Under the pieces are notes generated by a model that was not told the DNA's origin, did not search any database, and was given only the letters and a program-made list of their open reading frames with translations. Source: Cycloclasticus sp. symbiont of Bathymodiolus heckerae (GTDB lineage Bacteria; Pseudomonadota; Gammaproteobacteria; Methylococcales; Cycloclasticaceae). From it: a DNA stretch of 51,611 bases. Below, piece after piece: positions 17,191 through 27,516 of this stretch. Made by a program: the position numbers and the translations under genes. The stretch lies in contig LWTL01000108.1 of NCBI GenBank assembly GCA_002101235.1, positions 1 to 51,611 of the forward strand, written 5' to 3'. Numbering within the stretch: position 1 is the stretch's first letter; every line of letters starts with the position of its first letter.

Positions 17191-18525
17191 ATGACCTTTC
17201 CCTTAAAATTACCGCTCAGCATAATACTTGCTCTTATCTCTATCACAAGCGTTGCTGCACCCATTGATTTAGCAGCTGCTTACAAACGCGCACTCGAACA
17301 CGATGCAGATATACATGCCGCCTACAATAAATTACTCGCATCAAAAGAAGTCAGCCCACAGGCACTCGCTGATTTATTACCAACAATTAACGCCACGGCC
17401 AGTAGCGATGATGTCCGTCAAGAAAGTGAGAGTAGTTTCTCTGGCGGCGGTAAAAGCACAGGGCAATTCCGCGACGAGGGCTTTTCAGTTTCACTCAGGC
17501 AGCCTTTATTTAACTGGACGAGCTTTAACCGTTACAAGCAGGCCGGTAAGCGTGTTTCGCGCGCAGAAGTCGAATACAGGCTTGCAGAACAATCATTAAT
17601 TATTCGCCTAACCGAACGTTATTTAAACACCCTTCAGGCCACAGCAAATTTAACATTAGCAGACGATAACGTTAATGCATTTACTCAACAATTAGAGCAC
17701 GCAAAAATACGCTTTGACGTAGGCCTAATAGCCATAACCGATGTACATAACGCGCAAGCGCAGTTTGACCTCTCTGTTGCCACGCAAATTTCTACTCAAG
17801 ACGCGCTCTATTCGGCACAAGAAGCCTTACGAGAAATCATTCAAACCGGCGAGCTAACATTATTGCCTTTAGCCTCAAAATTTCCTCTTTCGCCACCCCA
17901 ACCTAATAATATGGGCACATGGGAAACATTAACAAACGAGCATAATTTATCGCTAAAAATAGCTAAATACGATGTGGAAATTGCAAAAAAAGAAATTCAA
18001 ATTAGTCGCTCAGGCCATTACCCAACTGTTGATATCGTCGCCTCGCACAATTACAGCGAAACCGGCGGCGGCAGTTTTAGCACGGGCTTTAGGAGCGAGT
18101 CGGATAAACTTGGTTTAGAGCTAAATATGGCTCTTTTCGCTGGTGGCAAAACGCTCTCGCTAACAAGGCAGGCTGCTTTCCATCATCAACAGTCGTTAGA
18201 TGTTTTGCAATCATTACAGCGCCGCACATTAAGAGAAACTCGCGATGCCTTTCGTGGCATAAACGCTAATTTACGGCGCATTCAAGCGCTAGAACAAGCC
18301 GCCATCTCGAACAGGAGTTCACTGGACGCTAATAAAGTAGGACTTGAAATTGGTACACGTACAATTGTAGATGTACTTGATGCGCAGAGTAATTTATCTA
18401 GAGCCAAATTTCAGCTTATCGAAGCTAAAAAGAATTACCTTTTAAATATTTTACGGCTGAAAAACTCTGCCGGCTCATTAGTGCAAAATGATATTGAGCA
18501 AATAAATCAGTGGTTACAACATTAA
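17191..18525 (+). CDS. tolC: TolC-family outer membrane channel protein
   Basis: A 444-residue protein with a signal peptide ending at VAAPIDL, then long helical repeats typical of TolC: DLAAAYKRALEHDADIHAA, an HAKIRFDVGLIAITDVHNAQ segment and, in the second repeat, VGLEIGTRTIVDVLDAQSNL. It would form the outer membrane duct of type I secretion or RND efflux. A TTG at 17185 is in frame, but the ATG at 17191 makes a normal signal peptide. No inner membrane partner is adjacent, which fits a shared TolC. Confidence 0.9.
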   Translation: MTFPLKLPLSIILALISITSVAAPIDLAAAYKRALEHDADIHAAYNKLLASKEVSPQALADLLPTINATASSDDVRQESESSFSGGGKSTGQFRDEGFSVSLRQPLFNWTSFNRYKQAGKRVSRAEVEYRLAEQSLIIRLTERYLNTLQATANLTLADDNVNAFTQQLEHAKIRFDVGLIAITDVHNAQAQFDLSVATQISTQDALYSAQEALREIIQTGELTLLPLASKFPLSPPQPNNMGTWETLTNEHNLSLKIAKYDVEIAKKEIQISRSGHYPTVDIVASHNYSETGGGSFSTGFRSESDKLGLELNMALFAGGKTLSLTRQAAFHHQQSLDVLQSLQRRTLRETRDAFRGINANLRRIQALEQAAISNRSSLDANKVGLEIGTRTIVDVLDAQSNLSRAKFQLIEAKKNYLLNILRLKNSAGSLVQNDIEQINQWLQH

Positions 18526-18582
18526 TCACGTTTAAATCACTAAAGCTCAACAAAGCCAGGTTGAAACAATGGCCTTTTCTCT

Positions 18583-19803
18583 TTAAGGCTTTCCAAACTT
18601 CTTACACCATGCAAGCATTCCACCGTCAAGGTTGTATACGTGTTCAAACTGTAACGCCATAGCTATACGTGCGGCACGTGCAGAACGGCCACCACTGCGG
18701 CAAACAAATAAGTACTGTTGACTGCGGTCCATCTGCGCGAGCTTTTGTTCAAGATTGTCCTGTAAGCACATCAACTCAGACCCTTTGATATGCCCTAATG
18801 CGTCATTAAATTCTTCTGGGCGACGCACATCAATAATTTTATATCGGCTAATATCATCTCCAGGATAAACTTCTTTAATAACATTCCCAGATACTTCACC
18901 CATAACATCGGCTAGCAATTTACTAATACTTTCCAGCTGGGAATTAACAGACGAATTAATCGTATTAAAATCGGCTGTCGCTGCATCGGCCGACTCAATA
19001 GAGACTGCCACTGAGTTATCAATTTCCATAACTTCTGTTTCAATATCAGCAAAAACTTTGGTCGTTTCCTCAACGCTACTGACTAGCTGTTTAATATTAT
19101 TGCTAATCCCTTTAATAATGCTATCTACCTGCGTAATGGCAGTGCTCACAGAATCATTAATTTCTACCGTACCCTTTTCGCTCTTTAACGATAGCGCCCG
19201 CATATGCTCCGCTACTACAGCAAAACCTCGACCATGTTCACCAGCCCTCGCAGCCTCAATTGACGCATTAAGCGCTAATAAATTAGCCTCTCCAGATACA
19301 TCGCGAATTTGTGATGACTTTTCATGAATATCAGTAATACAGTCTTGAATTGTTTGCAGGATATCCATCGATTGTTTCCATGAATCCCCCATCCCCGTCA
19401 ACTCATCCACCTTTGCTTTACTCACTGCTGCTGCACGGGACATTTTTGCGCTAGACTCTTGAATACGAGGAAGCGTCTCAAAGGATTGCGTCACATTATC
19501 CGTCGCATTTTTTAACTCACCAGACACCATTTCAACAGCGCGGCCGGCACTTAAAAAAGCCTCATTAAATTTTTCCATGCTGCCAGACGACTTCATTCTA
19601 GCGGCCAACTCATACTCACCCGCTATCGCATCTTTTTCTTCGTATTTCTGTACCAACTGCTTTGTTAACTGGCCAACAAATTCTTCATGCTCTTTTTCTT
19701 TTTCTTCATTTGTTTTTTTGTGCAGGTTCGTCATCAACAGCCAAGCACAAACAAAACCACCAATGGCTGCACCAACGATATAACCAATAATCACTACATC
19801 CAT
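18583..19803 (-). CDS. Chemoreceptor-type signalling domain fused to a rhodanese
   Basis: A 406-residue protein. One N-terminal helix (residues about 4-25) anchors it. There is no sensory domain, and a coiled coil leads to the methyl-accepting hairpin tip: EANLLALNASIEAARAGEHG (172-191) and GRGFAVVAEHMRALS. From about residue 312 a rhodanese domain follows: YKIIDVRRPEEFNDALGHIK, active-site CRSGGRS with Cys368, and YNLDGGMLAW. MCP hairpins signal to CheA/CheW; rhodaneses move sulfane sulfur. The pairing in one chain suggests sulfur-linked signalling, which is inference. There are no che genes nearby. Confidence 0.85.
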   Translation of the reverse strand: MDVVIIGYIVGAAIGGFVCAWLLMTNLHKKTNEEKEKEHEEFVGQLTKQLVQKYEEKDAIAGEYELAARMKSSGSMEKFNEAFLSAGRAVEMVSGELKNATDNVTQSFETLPRIQESSAKMSRAAAVSKAKVDELTGMGDSWKQSMDILQTIQDCITDIHEKSSQIRDVSGEANLLALNASIEAARAGEHGRGFAVVAEHMRALSLKSEKGTVEINDSVSTAITQVDSIIKGISNNIKQLVSSVEETTKVFADIETEVMEIDNSVAVSIESADAATADFNTINSSVNSQLESISKLLADVMGEVSGNVIKEVYPGDDISRYKIIDVRRPEEFNDALGHIKGSELMCLQDNLEQKLAQMDRSQQYLFVCRSGGRSARAARIAMALQFEHVYNLDGGMLAWCKKFGKP

Positions 19804-19992
19804 CTGAATCCCCTAAATCTCAATATTCGCGTTATGTCTAACGCCTTTGTTCGTGTGTTTTTAAAAGTATAGCTAACAACGTTTAAATAGCGCGTTAACT
19901 ACCAAAATTTCTCTTTCAGCTATATACAAGGTACATTTTTAACATCCTCGTACGCTATAACGGCAAATACCAATAGAACTTTAGGCCCAAGG

Positions 19993-20880
19993 CTACGATT
20001 CAAGTAAAGCCATATCTCTAACGGACCACTTTTTAATCGCCAGAATAGCAACGGAACCTATCATGACAAAACCGCTGGCCATATATAGCGCACCATCATA
20101 ATGGCCTGTTTTGCTGGCCAAATAACCCGCTATAGCCGGCGCAATAATTTGCGGCACACCATAACTCATCGTTAACAAGCCCATTAGTTTTGACGGCTTA
20201 GTTGGATAAAATCTACCAGCCATAGTTAATACAATGCTAACAATTCCCACAAAAGTAAACCCATACAAAATCGCGCTGAGCAAAGCAAACAACAAACTGT
20301 CATCTAATGCAGGAAGAACAATACCTACCGCATGAATTAGATACGCTAATAACAGCGCATTTAGAATGCCTATTTTTCTTGAAATAAGATCCCAAGAAAT
20401 ACACGCTGGCGCGGCGCAAATACCTAAAATAAGAAAAGCCACTTCACCTTGACCTTCCAGCGCTGGCTGATTTTCCACAATGGCAACAATATAGGTAGCA
20501 CTGATGACAAAACCAAAGCCTGCGCCAATCAACAAGCCAGCCGCGGTGCTAAAACCTGCAACAAAACGGGAAATACCCCACAGCCATGGATCTGAAGACA
20601 GCCCCATCATGCATGTTGTAACAACTGCAAGCACCAAACCCACTCGGTAAATTCGGTCCTTAACAATTAAATTACCCACCAATGTTGCCGTTAGCGCGCC
20701 GACCATATAACCAGCATAGTTTATAGTCGCCAACCAACCTGCAAGCACTGTAGTCAACCCTGCTTGCTCAAACATAATCGGAATCATTGGGGTATAAGAA
20801 AAGCGGGCTATACTCATCGTCAACATAAGGCAAAAAACCCCTGACGCGAGCACTTTAAAACGACTATTAGCCTGATACAT
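19993..20880 (-). CDS. YbfB/YjiJ-type MFS transporter with an internal in-frame deletion
   Basis: A 295-residue membrane protein similar to the YbfB/YjiJ family (usually near 390 residues). The N-terminal part (SIARFSYTPMIPIMF, GWLATINYAGYMVGAL, ISRFVAGFSTAAGLL) and the C-terminal part (FVISATYIVAIVENQP, LTMAGRFYPTKPSKLMG, YGVPQIIAPAIAGYLA) are well kept. About 100 residues that normally lie between AAGLL and GFGFVISATY are missing, near bases 20525-20540, so two or three helices are lost. No frameshift is present. Its ATG overlaps the end of waaA by 14 bases. It may be non-functional as a transporter. Confidence 0.75.
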   Translation of the reverse strand: MYQANSRFKVLASGVFCLMLTMSIARFSYTPMIPIMFEQAGLTTVLAGWLATINYAGYMVGALTATLVGNLIVKDRIYRVGLVLAVVTTCMMGLSSDPWLWGISRFVAGFSTAAGLLIGAGFGFVISATYIVAIVENQPALEGQGEVAFLILGICAAPACISWDLISRKIGILNALLLAYLIHAVGIVLPALDDSLLFALLSAILYGFTFVGIVSIVLTMAGRFYPTKPSKLMGLLTMSYGVPQIIAPAIAGYLASKTGHYDGALYMASGFVMIGSVAILAIKKWSVRDMALLES

Positions 20881-22153
20881 TTAGAATACTAATAATGCGC
20901 TCAGCGACTTTATTAACTGCTCCTTTGTTTTGCTTCACAAATAAGTGACCAGCCGAGCCCATAATATCGCGCTCTTCGGAATGCTCTAATAGATGGATAA
21001 CTTCTACTGCCAACTCATCCTCATCTGCCACCTGGACAGCAGCCTTCCTTAACAATAAATGCTCACTAATTTCTGCAAAATTATGCACGAATGGGCCAAA
21101 TAATACGGGCACCGATTGAGCCGCTGCCTCCAACATATTGTGACCACCCGTTGGTACAAAACTTCCACCAATAAATGCGACATCAACTGTTGCGTAATAC
21201 AACTTTAACTCTCCTAATGTGTCCAGCAAGAACACATCACTTTTTACTAGTGCAGACTTCTGCTCACTGCGACGAGTAACCGAAAAGCCACGCTTCTCAC
21301 AAAGTTTAGCTACCTGGGAAAACCTCTCTGGATGTCTAGGCACCAAAACCAATAAGGTACTTGGTATTTTCTTTTTAATAATCGAAAATGCGGCGAGCAC
21401 TTTTTCATCCTCTCCCTCATGTGTGCTCGCTCCAACCCAGCTAGGGCGTTGTTGAAACCAGTCCCGACGGATCACTTCTGCATGCTCTTGTAGATGCACA
21501 GGCATATCCGTATCAAACTTTATATTCCCTGGCACCGTTACTTTATCGGCACCTAAGCCTAAATTAACAAAACGGTCTGCACTCGTCTGCGTTTGCGCAC
21601 AAACATGCGTAATATCCGCTAATGTTTGCGTCATAAATTGGCCTAATTTCGCATACCCCTTTGCCGATTTCTCAGACAAGCGCGCGTTAACAATAATAGA
21701 AGGAATCGCTAAACGCTTCGCCTGATAAAGCATATTTGGCCAAATTTCTGTTTCTAGAATAATTGCAATTTTTGGCTTAAATTTCTTATAAAAACGCTTC
21801 ATTGCACCCGGCGTATCGTAGGGCAAATACACATGATGTACACGGTGACCTAAGAATGCTTTGACACGAGCAGAGCCTGTTGGCGTTGTTGTTGTTACTA
21901 AAATAGGGACTTCTGGAAAGCGCTCCATAATCGTATTAATAAGTGGGAACGCGGCCTCTGCTTCACCCACTGAAACGGTATGAAACCAAATAACATCCGT
22001 AGGTTGCTCATCACCGTCTTCGGGCTTTTGATAAAATCCAAAACGTTCACCCCAGCGACTTAAATACGCGGAAGATTTACGCCCACGCATTAATAACCGT
22101 AGCACCACAATGGGTGACAATAAATATAACAGTGCAGAATACGCTAAACGCAT
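20867..22153 (-). CDS. waaA: 3-deoxy-D-manno-octulosonic acid transferase
   Basis: A 428-residue inner-membrane-associated GT-B glycosyltransferase that adds Kdo from CMP-Kdo to lipid IVA. The N-terminal anchor (MRLAYSALLYLLSPIVVLRLL) is followed by WFHTVSVGEAEA, TTTTPTGSARV, ETEIWPNMLYQ and the C-terminal sugar-nucleotide site FIGGSFVPTGGHNMLEAAA. It lies downstream of hldE and hldD in the same direction, forming an LPS core cluster. Whether it adds one or two Kdo residues cannot be read. Confidence 0.95.
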   Translation of the reverse strand: MRLAYSALLYLLSPIVVLRLLMRGRKSSAYLSRWGERFGFYQKPEDGDEQPTDVIWFHTVSVGEAEAAFPLINTIMERFPEVPILVTTTTPTGSARVKAFLGHRVHHVYLPYDTPGAMKRFYKKFKPKIAIILETEIWPNMLYQAKRLAIPSIIVNARLSEKSAKGYAKLGQFMTQTLADITHVCAQTQTSADRFVNLGLGADKVTVPGNIKFDTDMPVHLQEHAEVIRRDWFQQRPSWVGASTHEGEDEKVLAAFSIIKKKIPSTLLVLVPRHPERFSQVAKLCEKRGFSVTRRSEQKSALVKSDVFLLDTLGELKLYYATVDVAFIGGSFVPTGGHNMLEAAAQSVPVLFGPFVHNFAEISEHLLLRKAAVQVADEDELAVEVIHLLEHSEERDIMGSAGHLFVKQNKGAVNKVAERIISILNVSG

Positions 22154-22184
22154 ATAAAACCTAACAGTGCTATGACTTGAGTAA

Positions 22185-23123
22185 CTACTGGTTTAGCCAC
22201 TTCATGTAGCTTTGCACACCTTCATCAACCGTCTTGAAAACATGCTCGCAACCTGCAGCGCGTAAAGCCGTTAAATCGGCCTCGGTAAAGCTTTGATAAT
22301 GGCCGACCAAGTGGTCCGGAAAAGGAATGTAACTCAATTCACCTTTTTGATGGTAATCAAGTACTGCTTTCGCAACATCGTTAAACGGCTGGCTTTTCCC
22401 TGTGCCACAATTAAAGATGCCAGAAACTGCTGGGTTATCTAAAAACCACAAATTCACACCCACAACATCATCCACATATACAAAGTCACGTACTTGTTCG
22501 CCGTCGCCATAACCGTCACAGCCCGCAAATAATTTAATGTCGCCTTTTTCAAGCAGCTGATTATTCAGATGGAACGCAACACTCGCCATACTGCCTTTGT
22601 GCTGCTCACGCGGGCCATACACATTAAAGTAGCGCAAACCAACTACTTGGCATTTCAATGTTTGTGAGCGTACATATTGGTCAAATAGAAACTTGGAGTA
22701 GCCGTACACATTTAACGGCTCTTCATTTACTAAATCTTCTTTAAACACGCTACCGCCACCGTAAACTGATGCGCTGGACGCATAAATAAACGGCACGTTA
22801 TTTTCTTGGCAAAAATGAAACAGTGTTTTGCTGTATTCATAATTATTTTCCATCATGAACTGCCCGTCCCACTCAGTGGTTGAGGAGCATGCACCTTCAT
22901 GGAAAATAGCCTCAATGGCTACACCATCTAAATCACCGCCTAACACGCAATCTAGAAAGTCGTCTTTATCCATATAATCGGCGATTCGACCATCCACAAT
23001 GTTCTTAAATTTTGCACCGTCTTTAAGGTCATCCACCACTAAAATATCGGTGATCCCTTTTTCGTTCAAACCTTGAACAATATTACTGCCAATAAAACCT
23101 GCACCGCCTGTTACGATTATCAT
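22185..23123 (-). CDS. hldD: ADP-L-glycero-D-manno-heptose 6-epimerase
   Basis: A 312-residue short-chain dehydrogenase-type epimerase that makes ADP-L,D-heptose for the LPS inner core. NAD(P)-binding motif [11 protein letters not shown] starts at residue 6; [10 protein letters not shown] and the catalytic YGYSKFLFD (Tyr-x3-Lys) follow, then [10 protein letters not shown] and the C-terminal YMKWLN. It follows hldE by only six bases and precedes waaA by 31. Confidence 0.96.
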   Translation of the reverse strand: MIIVTGGAGFIGSNIVQGLNEKGITDILVVDDLKDGAKFKNIVDGRIADYMDKDDFLDCVLGGDLDGVAIEAIFHEGACSSTTEWDGQFMMENNYEYSKTLFHFCQENNVPFIYASSASVYGGGSVFKEDLVNEEPLNVYGYSKFLFDQYVRSQTLKCQVVGLRYFNVYGPREQHKGSMASVAFHLNNQLLEKGDIKLFAGCDGYGDGEQVRDFVYVDDVVGVNLWFLDNPAVSGIFNCGTGKSQPFNDVAKAVLDYHQKGELSYIPFPDHLVGHYQSFTEADLTALRAAGCEHVFKTVDEGVQSYMKWLNQ

Positions 23124-23129
23124 TTTTGC

Positions 23130-24563
23130 TTACCTTTTGCTTTCTGTGTCGCGTATGTTTTTAATTAAATTTGTGGTCGAGCAGCCATCGACATAATCCA
23201 ACACATACGTTGAACCGCCTGCCGCTGCGACACAGTCGTGTCCTTCAATATCTTCTATGCATTTGTAATCGCCACCCTTCACCAATATATCCGGCAAAAT
23301 GCGACAAATATGCGCTTTTGGTGAATCTTCTGTAAATGCACAAACCCAATCAACACAGGCCAAAGCCGACAACATTTCAGCACGTGTATCTAGAGGGTTA
23401 ATCGGACGTTCTGGACCTTTTAGTCTGCCAACAGACGCATCATCATTAACCAAAATAATCAAACGGTCGCCTAAGTCTTTCGCCTGTTGCAAGTAACGAA
23501 CATGGCCCGGGTGTAAAATATCAAAGCAGCCGTTCGTTAATACAATTTTTTCACCATTAACTCGTGCAGTCGCTATTGCTATGTCTAATGCATCCGCACT
23601 CACAAAGCCTCGAGGCATATCATCCAAGGTGTGTAGCGTCCCTTTTAACTCTTGTTGATTAATTGTCGCTGTTCCCAGTTTCGCTACCACTAAACCCGCG
23701 GCTTGGTTCGCTAGCACGGTCGCCTCGGAAAAGCTAGAGCCTGCCGCCAAACACGCCGCCAATGTTGAAATAACAGTATCACCAGCGCCCGTCACATCAA
23801 AAACTTCTTGCGCTTGCGTAGGCAAATGAACCGGCGCCTGATTGGGTTGCAGCAAGGTCATTCCTTTTTCGCCACGAGTCACCAACAACGCTTCCAGCTG
23901 CAAATCAGCCAATAACTCAGCACCACGCAATTCAATCTCTTCATTGCTATTGCATTCACCAACAACCGCCTGAAATTCACTCCAATTTGGCGTAATCAAT
24001 GTCGCGCCGCGATACTTGGTGAAATCCGTCCCTTTAGGGTCGATCAATACTTTTTTGCCCGATGCTTTTGTGACAGCAATAAGCTGCTCAACTGCTGCAA
24101 GCGTCCCCTTGCCGTAGTCCGACAAAATCACAACATCATGTTGCGGCAATACCTGCTTGAAATCAGCTAATAGTTTTTCTGCCGGTAGGTCGTGGAAACT
24201 CTCTTCAAAGTCCACTCGAATCAATTGTTGGTGCCTACTTAAAATACGTAATTTTGTAATTGTTGGCTGATCGTCCAATTGTTCAAATTGGCACGTTACA
24301 TTAGCTTCTTCTAACAAGTGCTGAAGCGCCTTAGCCGTATCGTCACGGCCGGTATAACCCAACACAGTCACTGTTGATTCCAGTGCGGCGATATTTAATG
24401 CAACATTCCCCGCACCACCCGGCCTATCTTCAACATCTTTAACATGCACAACGGGAACCGGCGCTTCAGGGGAAATACGCGACGTATCTCCCTGCCAGTT
24501 TCTATCTAACATTAAGTCACCAACAACCAGTACAGACGCTTGATTAAAATCAGGTAATTTCAT
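23130..24563 (-). CDS. hldE: Bifunctional heptose 7-phosphate kinase / heptose 1-phosphate adenylyltransferase
   Basis: A 477-residue fusion enzyme. The ribokinase-type kinase domain (1 to about 320) has GGAGNVALNIAAL and the catalytic DVTGAGDTVIS near residue 258; the cytidylyltransferase-type domain has TNGCFDILHPGHVRYLQQA with the HxGH motif. It phosphorylates D-glycero-D-manno-heptose 7-phosphate at C1 and later adenylylates the product. The length equals that of E. coli HldE (477). It is the first gene of the minus-strand LPS core operon, divergent from arsC. Confidence 0.97.
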   Translation of the reverse strand: MKLPDFNQASVLVVGDLMLDRNWQGDTSRISPEAPVPVVHVKDVEDRPGGAGNVALNIAALESTVTVLGYTGRDDTAKALQHLLEEANVTCQFEQLDDQPTITKLRILSRHQQLIRVDFEESFHDLPAEKLLADFKQVLPQHDVVILSDYGKGTLAAVEQLIAVTKASGKKVLIDPKGTDFTKYRGATLITPNWSEFQAVVGECNSNEEIELRGAELLADLQLEALLVTRGEKGMTLLQPNQAPVHLPTQAQEVFDVTGAGDTVISTLAACLAAGSSFSEATVLANQAAGLVVAKLGTATINQQELKGTLHTLDDMPRGFVSADALDIAIATARVNGEKIVLTNGCFDILHPGHVRYLQQAKDLGDRLIILVNDDASVGRLKGPERPINPLDTRAEMLSALACVDWVCAFTEDSPKAHICRILPDILVKGGDYKCIEDIEGHDCVAAAGGSTYVLDYVDGCSTTNLIKNIRDTESKR

Positions 24564-24649
24564 TTAAATTTCATATAAAAAAGTATGTTGATCATCATAT
24601 CACGCGGCAAGCAAAGCAGAAAAAGCCTACCGCACATTAACAGATAATT

Positions 24650-24655
24650 TATAAT
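24650..24655 (+). promoter_or_regulatory. -10 element of the arsC-wrbA-hda transcript
   Basis: TATAAT lies 27 bases before the arsC TTG start; the -35 region is poor. Start sites near 24662 would leave a leader of about 21 bases carrying AAGAGGA. Confidence 0.4.
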
Positions 24656-24682
24656 CTTCTAACATTTCAAGAGGACTGCCCG

Positions 24683-25628
<946 letters not shown>

Positions 25629-25629
<1 letters not shown>

Positions 25630-25982
25630 TGAAATTACCCGGCGTAAAAGCAGCCTATTGGCTACAACTGCTCAGCTACCTGAGCTTAATCGGCTTTATG
25701 ACCGCATGGATCACCGTGCTGGCACCACCACAAACATTCCCTATTGGTTTAGTGCTTATTGCCTGTATTGTGCCGTTACTCTTACCCTTAATGGGCGTTT
25801 TACACGGCAGAGATAAGCCCATCAATTGGGCGGCCTACATGAGTTTGCTCTATTTTATACACGGCACAGTGGAAGCCTTTGCTAGCCCAGAAACTCGCAT
25901 ACTCGGTATTATTGAAATCATCATCAGCCTAACCGTGTTTTTTAGCGCATCGCTGTACATCCGTCACGTCAGCAAGCATTAA
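25629..25982 (+). CDS. DUF2069 small membrane protein
   Basis: A 117-residue protein with four predicted membrane helices (about 13-32, 38-58, 66-80 and 92-110). It matches the DUF2069 family normally found beside wrbA/hda; function unknown. It overlaps wrbA and hda by one base each (TAATG at both ends), indicating a tight operon. Confidence 0.8.
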
Positions 25983-26677
25983 TGCACCCACAAATCCCGC
26001 TACCTTTTAAGTTACAAGACGACTTTAATTTCAATAACTTTACCGTCGGTGAGAATCCCTTAATTATTAAAACATTACAGGTATTAAACGAGCCTTTTGT
26101 TTTTTTATGGGGCGAAAACAGCGTGGGGAAAACACATTTACTACAAGCTGCTTGCCAATTGAAAACCCAGCAAGGTGAAACGGCTAGTTACTTACCCCTT
26201 CGAGACCTACATACATTGCCACCTGCCATTTTAGAAGGCATGAGCAGTCTCAATTTAGTGTGTATTGATGATATTGATGCCATTGGCGGAAAAGCAAATT
26301 GGGAAGAGGCTTTATTCAATTTATTCAACCAAATCAAAGAAGCGGGTGGGCGCTTAATCATTAGCGCGTCTAACACGCCAGAAGAGTCAAACCTTGCGCT
26401 TAAAGACTTAACAAGTCGCCTCAATAGCGGGCTTTGCCTTCATTTGCTCCCGTTAGATGATGCCAACACAATTAGTGTTTTACAAGACCGCGCTAAAAAG
26501 CTAGGGCTGGAGCTTAATCAAGACACCGCAAACTACCTCATTACGCGCTTTCCAAGAGATTTACACACGCTATGGCAACTGCTTGACCAACTCGACAAAG
26601 CAAGCCTTGCTGCGCAACGTAAATTGACCATTCCTTTTTTAAAAACCACCCTCCAAGGCACGCTTACAACAACGTAA
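25982..26677 (+). CDS. hda: DnaA inactivator Hda
   Basis: A 231-residue AAA+ protein that, with the beta sliding clamp, stimulates ATP hydrolysis by DnaA after initiation of replication. The N-terminal QIPLPF (residues 4-9) is a clamp-binding motif of the QL[SP]LPF type. Walker A is GENSVGKT, Walker B is LVCIDDIDAI, and SRLNSGLCLHLLP holds the sensor/arginine region. The length matches E. coli Hda (233). Confidence 0.94.
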   Translation: MHPQIPLPFKLQDDFNFNNFTVGENPLIIKTLQVLNEPFVFLWGENSVGKTHLLQAACQLKTQQGETASYLPLRDLHTLPPAILEGMSSLNLVCIDDIDAIGGKANWEEALFNLFNQIKEAGGRLIISASNTPEESNLALKDLTSRLNSGLCLHLLPLDDANTISVLQDRAKKLGLELNQDTANYLITRFPRDLHTLWQLLDQLDKASLAAQRKLTIPFLKTTLQGTLTTT

Positions 26678-26741
26678 TATCAATTTGTGTTTAACGGCTA
26701 AAGAGCCGATACTTTATGTTTTCAACTTCAACGGATTGCTT

Positions 26742-27494
26742 ATGAAAACCTCACTTAGAAAAATCATTCTTATCCCTTTATTGATCTCCTCCTCCATTGC
26801 AGGCGCTGGCTTCTTTGATATTATTAAAGACATAGACCCCAGCAAGCTAACGCTACCCGCAGCAACGACGACACAACTTGCTTCAAGCCTTAGCAATACG
26901 GATATCACATCTGCTTTAAAACAAGCACTTGAAAAAGGCGCTATCGCTGCTGTTGATAACTTAAGTGCTGATGGCGGGTTTTTAAATCACGCTGACGTAA
27001 AAATCCCTATTCCAAGCAGCTTGCAACCCATTGCATCGTCATTAAGAATGCTAGGGCAAGGTCACATAGTGGATAACTTTCAAACAACGCTTAACAAAGC
27101 CGCTGAAGAAGCAGCACCTGAAGCTGCCGCTATTTTCTCTGATGCTATTCAAGACATGAGCATTGAAGATGCCAAAACCATCCTCAATGGTCCAGACAAC
27201 GCGGGGACTGAATACTTTAGAAAGCATAGCTCAGACAGGTTATTAGAAAGATTTTTGCCTATTGTGAAGCAGGCAACCAATACCGCCGGTACAACAGCAA
27301 GCTTCAAACAACTTATGGCAAGTGCAGGCTCTTTAGCTGGGCTTACTGGCTCACAAACGCCAGACATTGATAGTTTCGTTGCCCAAAAAGCGGTCGATGC
27401 TATGTTTTTGCGCATCGCAGAGCAAGAGAAACTAATACGCGAAAACCCTGCCGCTAGAACCACTGATTTACTTCAAAAAGTATTCACACAATAA
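26742..27494 (+). CDS. DUF4197 exported protein
   Basis: A 250-residue protein with a signal peptide (residues 1-22, MKTSLRK then a hydrophobic core, SIAGA). The DUF4197 core shows ALKQALEKGAIAAVD, DVKIPIPSSLQPIA and ILNGPDNAGTEYFRKHSSD. Function unknown; probably periplasmic. The reading frame extends 19 codons upstream, but the ATG at 26742 gives a normal signal peptide. mscS follows 22 bases later. Confidence 0.82.
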   Translation: MKTSLRKIILIPLLISSSIAGAGFFDIIKDIDPSKLTLPAATTTQLASSLSNTDITSALKQALEKGAIAAVDNLSADGGFLNHADVKIPIPSSLQPIASSLRMLGQGHIVDNFQTTLNKAAEEAAPEAAAIFSDAIQDMSIEDAKTILNGPDNAGTEYFRKHSSDRLLERFLPIVKQATNTAGTTASFKQLMASAGSLAGLTGSQTPDIDSFVAQKAVDAMFLRIAEQEKLIRENPAARTTDLLQKVFTQ

Positions 27495-27516
27495 ACAAAA
27501 CAATGGAGACACTGTA

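Noticed and set aside
19993..20880. Frameshift in the MFS gene as the cause of its short length
   Set aside because: Both halves lie in one continuous frame, so an in-frame deletion explains the length better.
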